Of a stretch of DNA of 64,000 nt, positions 59,858 through 64,000 are shown piece by piece. The notes under the pieces were generated by a model. That model was not told the DNA's origin, ran no database searches, and saw only the letters and a list, made by a program, of their open reading frames with translations. The number at the start of each line of letters is the position of its first letter. Position 1 is the first letter of the stretch. Made by a program: the position numbers and the translations under genes. Source of the DNA: Rothia nasimurium (GTDB lineage: Bacteria; Actinomycetota; Actinomycetes; Actinomycetales; Micrococcaceae); the NCBI RefSeq assembly GCF_928381705.1, contig NZ_CAKMSR010000002.1:186001-250000 (forward strand). The letters run 5' to 3'.

Positions 59858-59882
59858 CCGGGTGCCCGTTTCGGGCACCCGG
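59858..59882 (+). other. Intercistronic hairpin in the glp operon
   Basis: CCGGGTGCCCG (59858-59868) pairs with CGGGCACCCGG (59872-59882) around a TTT loop in the 75-bp glpD-glpF gap. No T-run follows, so RNA processing or stabilisation of the glpD message is more likely than termination. Confidence 0.6.
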
Positions 59883-59908
59883 CCCGCACAGAAAATACGA
59901 GGTCAACG

Positions 59909-60706
59909 ATGAGCTCACTACTGGTAGCTGGCGCTGAAGCTAGCGTCCAGGCAAGCGCCCTTATCTCAGCAGACGGCAATGCGACCCTGCTTGGCGCTTT
60001 TGTTTCTGAAGTTATCGGTACCGGCATTCTGATTCTGCTGGGTGCTGGCGTGTGTGCCGCAGTTACCCTGCCCAAGTCAGCCGCTAAGAATACCGACTGG
60101 CTGACCATCGCCTTTGGTTGGGGTTTTGCGGTTTTCGCGGCCGTTTATATGTCTGCCCCTTCAGGTGCTCACCTCAACCCCGCTGTTACCCTGGGTCTGT
60201 TGATTGCTGGCAACGACTTTGCCCCCGGAATTGCACCCGGTATCGGTAACTTCTTCGTCTACGTCGCAGCCCAGATGATCGGCGCCTTCCTCGGCGCCTG
60301 GGGCGCCTACCTGGTCTACAAGAAGCACTTCGATGAGGCAGAGCCCGGAACCACCAAGGGCATCTTCTCCACCGGCCCGGCCATCCGCTCCTACGGTTGG
60401 AACACCGTGACTGAGGCCTTCGGCGCTTTCGTTCTGGTGGGCTTCGTCCTGGCCTCCGGCAGCACCCCCTCGGGTCTTGGCCCTCTAGCTGTCGCCTTCA
60501 TCGTTGTAGCAATCGGCCTCTCCCTGGGTACCCCCACCGGCTACGCCATCAACCCCGCCCGCGACCTGGCTCCCCGTATCGCCCACGCCCTTATGCCCAT
60601 CAAGGGTAAGGGTTCCTCCGACTGGGCCTACGCCTGGGTTCCCGTTGTTGGCCCCCTCATCGGTGCAGCAGCAGCTGCCATCCTCGTCCCCGCTCTGCTG
60701 GTCTAA
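59909..60706 (+). CDS. glpF: Glycerol uptake facilitator (MIP channel)
   Basis: A 265-residue aquaglyceroporin with six membrane helices and two half-helices. Both NPA motifs are intact: SGAHLNPAVTLG and GYAINPARDLAPR. The Asp after the second NPAR is the usual marker of glycerol facilitators over water channels. About 28 N-terminal residues precede the first helix. GAGGT lies upstream of the ATG. It is placed between glpD and glpK, so glycerol entry, phosphorylation and oxidation are encoded together. Confidence 0.95.
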   Translation: MSSLLVAGAEASVQASALISADGNATLLGAFVSEVIGTGILILLGAGVCAAVTLPKSAAKNTDWLTIAFGWGFAVFAAVYMSAPSGAHLNPAVTLGLLIAGNDFAPGIAPGIGNFFVYVAAQMIGAFLGAWGAYLVYKKHFDEAEPGTTKGIFSTGPAIRSYGWNTVTEAFGAFVLVGFVLASGSTPSGLGPLAVAFIVVAIGLSLGTPTGYAINPARDLAPRIAHALMPIKGKGSSDWAYAWVPVVGPLIGAAAAAILVPALLV

Positions 60707-60789
60707 GCCGAGCACCGGCGTCCGCGCCCTAAACTAAAGACAACCCCTTACCGCGCCAAGGACGGCGCGCACACGAAAAGAGAAAAACC

Positions 60790-62343
60790 ATGTCACAGCT
60801 CCCCGAGCGTAAGAAGTACGTCCTCTCCATCGACCAGGGCACCACCAGCTCCCGCGCCATTCTCTTCACCAAGTCCGGTGAAATCAAGAGCGTCGGCCAG
60901 TACGAGCACGAACAGATCTTCCCCAAGGCTGGCTGGGTTGAACACGATCCGCTGGAAATCTGGGAGAACGTCCGCAAGGCCGTCGGTGAAGCCCTCACCA
61001 AGGCAGAGGTTAACCACCACGAAATCGCCGCCGTCGGCATCACCAACCAGCGTGAAACCGCCGTTGTCTGGGACAAGAACACCGGTAAGCCCGTCTACAA
61101 CGCCATCGTTTGGCAGGACACCCGCACCCAGAAAATCTGCGACGAGCTGGCTGGTGAGGACGGCCCCGGTAAGTACCACGATATCGTCGGTCTCAACCTG
61201 GCCACCTACTTCTCAGGCCCCAAGGTCAAGTGGATCCTCGACAACGTCGAAGGCGCCCGTGAGAAGGCAGAAGCAGGCGATTTGCTCTTCGGTAACACCG
61301 ACACCTGGGTGCTCTGGAACCTGACCGGTGGTGTTGAGGGCGGCGTACACGTCACCGACGTCACCAACGCTTCCCGCACTCTGCTGATGAATATCAAGAC
61401 CCTTCAATGGGACGAATCAATTGCCGCTGACATGGGCATTCCCATGAGCATGCTGCCCGAGATCAAGTCCTCCTCCGAAATCTACGGCTACGGCCGCTCC
61501 AAGGGCCTGCTCAACGGCACCCCCATCTCAGGTATTCTGGGCGACCAGCAGGCAGCCACCTTTGGCCAGGCTTGCTTCGAAAAGGGCATGGCCAAGAACA
61601 CCTACGGCACCGGTAACTTTATGCTCATGAACACCGGTAACAAGCCCGTTATCTCAGAAAACGGCCTGCTCACCACCGTGGCCTACAAGCTGGGTGACGC
61701 CGACCCCGTCTACGCCCTCGAAGGCTCCGTTGCGGTCTCCGGCTCCCTGATCCAGTGGCTGCGCGACAACCTCAAGATGATCGACAACGCCTCCGAGTCA
61801 GAAGAACTGGCGACCAGCGTTGAGAACTCCGGCGGCGCCTACGTCGTCCCCGCATTCTCCGGCCTCTTCGCTCCCCACTGGAAGTCAGATGCCCGCGGCG
61901 TCATCGTTGGCCTGACCCGCTACGTCAACCGCGCACACATCGTCCGCGCTGCTCTTGAAGCAACCGCCTTCCAGACCCGCGAAGTGCTGGACGCCATGAA
62001 CGCCGACGCCGAGGCAGCCGGCACCAAGGTTTCCCTAGAGGAACTGCGCGTGGACGGCGGTATGACCGCCAACGAGTTCCTCATGCAGTTCCAGGCTGAC
62101 CTGCTGGGCGTACCCGTCATCCGTCCCAAGGTCATTGAAACCACCGCCCTGGGTGCCGCCTACGCCGCAGGTATCGCCGTCGGCTTCTGGGACGGTGAGC
62201 AGGACGTCATCGACAACTGGTCCGAAGACAAGCGCTGGGAACCCCAGATGGACAAGGACGAGGTCGAACGCCAGTACCGCCTGTGGAAGAAGGCTGTCTC
62301 CAAGACCCTGGACTGGGTCGATGAGGACGTCGAACAGGACTAA
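60790..62343 (+). CDS. glpK: Glycerol kinase
   Basis: A 517-residue FGGY-family kinase that phosphorylates glycerol with ATP. The N-terminal phosphate loop region is [15 protein letters not shown], followed by [13 protein letters not shown] and the substrate-binding [12 protein letters not shown]. The C-terminal half has [13 protein letters not shown] and [15 protein letters not shown], the FGGY signature region. Length is typical. A small GCGCC/GGCGC hairpin lies in the gap before it. It is the last gene of the glp operon and is followed by a terminator. Confidence 0.98.
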   Translation: MSQLPERKKYVLSIDQGTTSSRAILFTKSGEIKSVGQYEHEQIFPKAGWVEHDPLEIWENVRKAVGEALTKAEVNHHEIAAVGITNQRETAVVWDKNTGKPVYNAIVWQDTRTQKICDELAGEDGPGKYHDIVGLNLATYFSGPKVKWILDNVEGAREKAEAGDLLFGNTDTWVLWNLTGGVEGGVHVTDVTNASRTLLMNIKTLQWDESIAADMGIPMSMLPEIKSSSEIYGYGRSKGLLNGTPISGILGDQQAATFGQACFEKGMAKNTYGTGNFMLMNTGNKPVISENGLLTTVAYKLGDADPVYALEGSVAVSGSLIQWLRDNLKMIDNASESEELATSVENSGGAYVVPAFSGLFAPHWKSDARGVIVGLTRYVNRAHIVRAALEATAFQTREVLDAMNADAEAAGTKVSLEELRVDGGMTANEFLMQFQADLLGVPVIRPKVIETTALGAAYAAGIAVGFWDGEQDVIDNWSEDKRWEPQMDKDEVERQYRLWKKAVSKTLDWVDEDVEQD

Positions 62344-62395
62344 GCACCCGGCTAAGTCGCAATCTAGCGCTAGGCTGGTTGTCTTGCGCTGAAAC

Positions 62396-62438
62396 AATAG
62401 CCCTGCATCGTCACCTACCGGTGAGGTGCAGGGCTATT
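62396..62438 (+). terminator. Terminator after glpK
   Basis: AATAGCCCTGCA (62396-62407) pairs with TGCAGGGCTATT (62427-62438), with inner TCACC/GGTGA, followed by TTTG. It ends the glp operon ahead of ogt. Confidence 0.82.
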
Positions 62439-62465
62439 TGTATACCGCCGAACTAGACTACTTAC

Positions 62466-62975
62466 ATGACCTACCACGCCCATACCCTTACCCCGCTGGG
62501 TGAAATGATCTTGGCCTCCGACGGGCAGGCCCTCACCGGTGCCTGGTTTACCGGCCAAGCCCACTTCCCCAAGCAGGAGGACCTGGGGCATCGCGTTGAG
62601 GTGAGCGACTGTGAGGTGCTGACCGATGCCCAGGCCCAGCTGCTGGAATACTTTGCCGGGAAACGGACCGTTTTTGAGCTGCCGATCGCTCCTGACGGCA
62701 CCGATTTTCAGCTGGCGGTGTGGGCGGCCCTGCGCGAGATTCCCTACGGCTACACCACCACCTACGGGGCTATTTCCAAGATTGTGGGACCGGGTGCCCC
62801 GGCTCAGGCGGTTGGCCAGGCCGTGGGCCGCAATAAGGTCACCATTTTTATCCCCTGCCACCGGGTGGTAGCCTCAGACGGCAAGCTCACCGGCTACGCG
62901 GGCGGGCTGGAACGTAAAGAGTTTCTGCTGGCCCTCGAAGAGCCCAGCGCCGAGATTGAAGGGCGGCTCTTCTAA
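62466..62975 (+). CDS. ogt: Methylated-DNA--protein-cysteine methyltransferase
   Basis: A 169-residue suicide alkyltransferase that removes O6-methyl from guanine. The active-site Cys lies in IPCHRVVASDGKLTGYAGG, and the helix-turn-helix is YGAISKIVGPGAPAQAVGQAVG. There is no Ada-type N-terminal domain. The ATG at 62466 has no ribosome site; TAGACT at 62454-62459 lies 6 nt upstream, so a leaderless mRNA is likely. Its stop overlaps the tag start (TAATG), giving a two-gene alkylation-repair operon. Confidence 0.96.
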   Translation: MTYHAHTLTPLGEMILASDGQALTGAWFTGQAHFPKQEDLGHRVEVSDCEVLTDAQAQLLEYFAGKRTVFELPIAPDGTDFQLAVWAALREIPYGYTTTYGAISKIVGPGAPAQAVGQAVGRNKVTIFIPCHRVVASDGKLTGYAGGLERKEFLLALEEPSAEIEGRLF

Positions 62976-63661
62976 TGACCGATACCCGGGTAGGTACCGA
63001 CGGGCTAGTGCGCCCGGTCTGGGCCGCAGACGATGGTGATATGCAGGCCTACTACGACACCGAGTGGGGTGTGCCCGTCACCGACGAGCAGGGAGTCTTT
63101 GAGCGCCTCTGCCTCGAAGGTTTTCAGGCCGGGCTCTCCTGGCGCACTATCTTGACCAAGCGCGAGGCCTTCCGCGAGCTCTTTGAGGGCTTTGAGGTTG
63201 AGAAGGTTGCGGCTTTCACCGAGGACGACGTGGAGCGGCTAGCTGCGGACGCCCGCATTATTCGCCACCGCGGCAAGATTCGCGCAGCTATCGGCAACGC
63301 CCAGGCAACAGTCGCCCTGCGGTCGGTCGGCTGCGTGACGGCTCCCGGCGGAGCCGCCATCGACCTAGCGGCGCGGACGCTTGCGGCAGGCCAGCAGGTT
63401 GAGGCAGGTTTACCCGCCCTCATCTGGTCTTTCATGCCCGAGCGCACCCCGACCCCGGCCGTCCTCTCCGATATTCCCACCCAGGATGAGAACTCCCTGC
63501 TTCTCTCCAAAACCTTGAAGAAGTTGGGCTTTAAGTTCATCGGGCCCACCAGTGCCTACGCCATGATGGAAGCTATCGGCGTGCTCGATACCCACCTGGT
63601 GGTCTCCCACCGCCGCGGCATCTCAGGCCTGTGGAGCGAGGACGGCACGCGGCGAAACTGA
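62975..63661 (+). CDS. tag: DNA-3-methyladenine glycosylase I, zinc-site variant
   Basis: A 228-residue Tag-family glycosylase that excises 3-methyladenine. The helix-hairpin-helix core is clear: LCLEGFQAGLSWRTIL with the catalytic Glu, IIRHRGKIRAAIGNA and KKLGFKFIGPTSAYAMMEA. In E. coli Tag, Cys4, His17, His175 and Cys179 bind zinc. Here the matching positions read RPVW (Pro for Cys), YYDTEWG (Tyr for His), and HLVVS (His kept, Ser for Cys), so three of four ligands are gone. About 40 residues before WSF also diverge. The fold should hold without zinc. It overlaps ogt by one base. Confidence 0.93.
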   Translation: MTDTRVGTDGLVRPVWAADDGDMQAYYDTEWGVPVTDEQGVFERLCLEGFQAGLSWRTILTKREAFRELFEGFEVEKVAAFTEDDVERLAADARIIRHRGKIRAAIGNAQATVALRSVGCVTAPGGAAIDLAARTLAAGQQVEAGLPALIWSFMPERTPTPAVLSDIPTQDENSLLLSKTLKKLGFKFIGPTSAYAMMEAIGVLDTHLVVSHRRGISGLWSEDGTRRN

Positions 63662-63712
63662 AACTCCGTATGCGGGGAGCCAGATTCAATGGCCAAGCAA
63701 GCTTCTAGAACA

Positions 63713-64000
63713 TCAGTTATAAGGACCCATGAATCGTGAACCGTTCAAATGCATCATGTGAGTTGGCTCTTCAGCAATCCAGGCTTCGGTCTCCCACGCC
63801 AAATCAGCAATAAACCTCCGAAGCGTTGCGCGGTCTGGGAAACAAGAAACATATACCAGCCCCGCAGAAGTCTGTGAAAATAGAGATTCGAGCTCTGAAT
63901 AACGCCAATGGTCGACAGGGCCGTGCGTTGAGCATGCCTCTATAAGAAACAGCCAATGTTTATCGGGCTGATACACGATAAGATCCGGCATTTTTCCATG
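63713..64000 (-). CDS. BsuBI/PstI-type restriction endonuclease, C-terminal part
   Basis: The frame is open to the right edge; the 95 residues seen are the C-terminal part of a longer protein. GKMPDLIVYQPDKHWLFLIEA followed by STHGPVDHWR matches the catalytic PD-(D/E)xK-like region of the BsuBI/PstI family. YVSCFPDRATLRRFIADLAWETEAWIAEEP and HLNGSRFMGPY are the family's conserved C-terminus. Enzymes of this family cut CTGCAG and are encoded beside a matching DNA methyltransferase, which should lie beyond 64000. The stretch is clearly AT-richer than its neighbours, a sign of transfer. The ATG at 63991 is internal, not the start. Confidence 0.88.
   Translation of the reverse strand, partial: HGKMPDLIVYQPDKHWLFLIEACSTHGPVDHWRYSELESLFSQTSAGLVYVSCFPDRATLRRFIADLAWETEAWIAEEPTHMMHLNGSRFMGPYN

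Noticed and set aside
58820..59878. 352-codon minus-strand open frame opposite glpD
   Set aside because: Antisense shadow of glpD with no recognisable domain.
1..64000. GCGGACGC as a replication-orienting (KOPS-like) sequence
   Set aside because: The two orientations occur in roughly similar numbers along the window, whereas KOPS are strongly strand-biased.
1..64000. tRNA, rRNA, CRISPR arrays, insertion sequences
   Set aside because: No cloverleaf, rRNA-like stretch, regularly spaced repeat or transposase was seen on either strand.

Overview
The window (about 60% GC by eye) is chromosomal DNA of an actinobacterium, most likely a member of the Micrococcaceae close to Rothia. The reasons are: a complete actinobacterial division and cell-wall (dcw) cluster ending in pgeF-yggS-sepF-yggT-wag31; mycothione reductase; a class II DAHP synthase; a PknL/Rv2175c kinase-substrate pair; and a gcvH-garA-ftsR-merR block. 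The MurE specificity motif lacks the arginine of meso-DAP enzymes, which fits an L-lysine peptidoglycan as in Rothia. The genus is an inference. No rRNA, tRNA, CRISPR array or insertion sequence was seen.

Layout. Positions 1-4400: the 3' end of a polyphosphate glucokinase, nrdR, hisD, a YjbR-like gene, and a small redox operon (DsbA-like plus NAD(P)-binding protein) divergent from an HxlR regulator. Positions 4495-30789 (minus strand): the dcw supercluster, in transcription order mraZ, rsmH, ftsL, ftsI, murE, murF, mraY, murD, ftsW, murG, murC, ftsQ, ftsZ, pgeF, yggS, sepF, yggT, wag31, lspA, rluD, dnaE. Three MraZ-type boxes with an exact 10-bp period lie upstream of mraZ. Positions 31091-41020: a DUF3040 protein, dinB, polyprenyl diphosphate synthase, the Rv2175c-like protein and PknL kinase (divergent, both apparently leaderless), aroG, plsC and fadD15. 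This gene order resembles Mycobacterium tuberculosis idsA2-Rv2175c-pknL-aroG-Rv2182c-fadD15.

Positions 41039-50309: mycothione reductase, a two-helix membrane protein, pyruvate carboxylase, an orphan ParA ATPase, then gcvH-garA-ftsR-merR on the minus strand. Positions 50551-56822: bifunctional PutA with a divergent LysR regulator, an unrecognised four-helix membrane protein, and a phosphatidylcholine-synthase-like enzyme. Positions 57017-62343: a SorC regulator divergent from glpD-glpF-glpK. Positions 62466-63661: ogt and tag alkylation repair genes. From 63713 the sequence becomes AT-richer and encodes the C-terminal part of a BsuBI/PstI-type restriction endonuclease that runs off the window.

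Most of the window is well-conserved housekeeping. The parts most worth following up are: the restriction gene at the right edge, which may open a defence island; an 8-mer (GCGGACGC) that is over-represented and whose core also forms terminator stems, recalling DNA uptake sequences; a roughly 107-nt palindromic element between parA and merR; a GarA homologue without the usual phospho-threonine motif; a Tag glycosylase that has lost three of four zinc ligands; and several strong dyads in front of wag31, ftsZ, pcs, putA and the HxlR operon.
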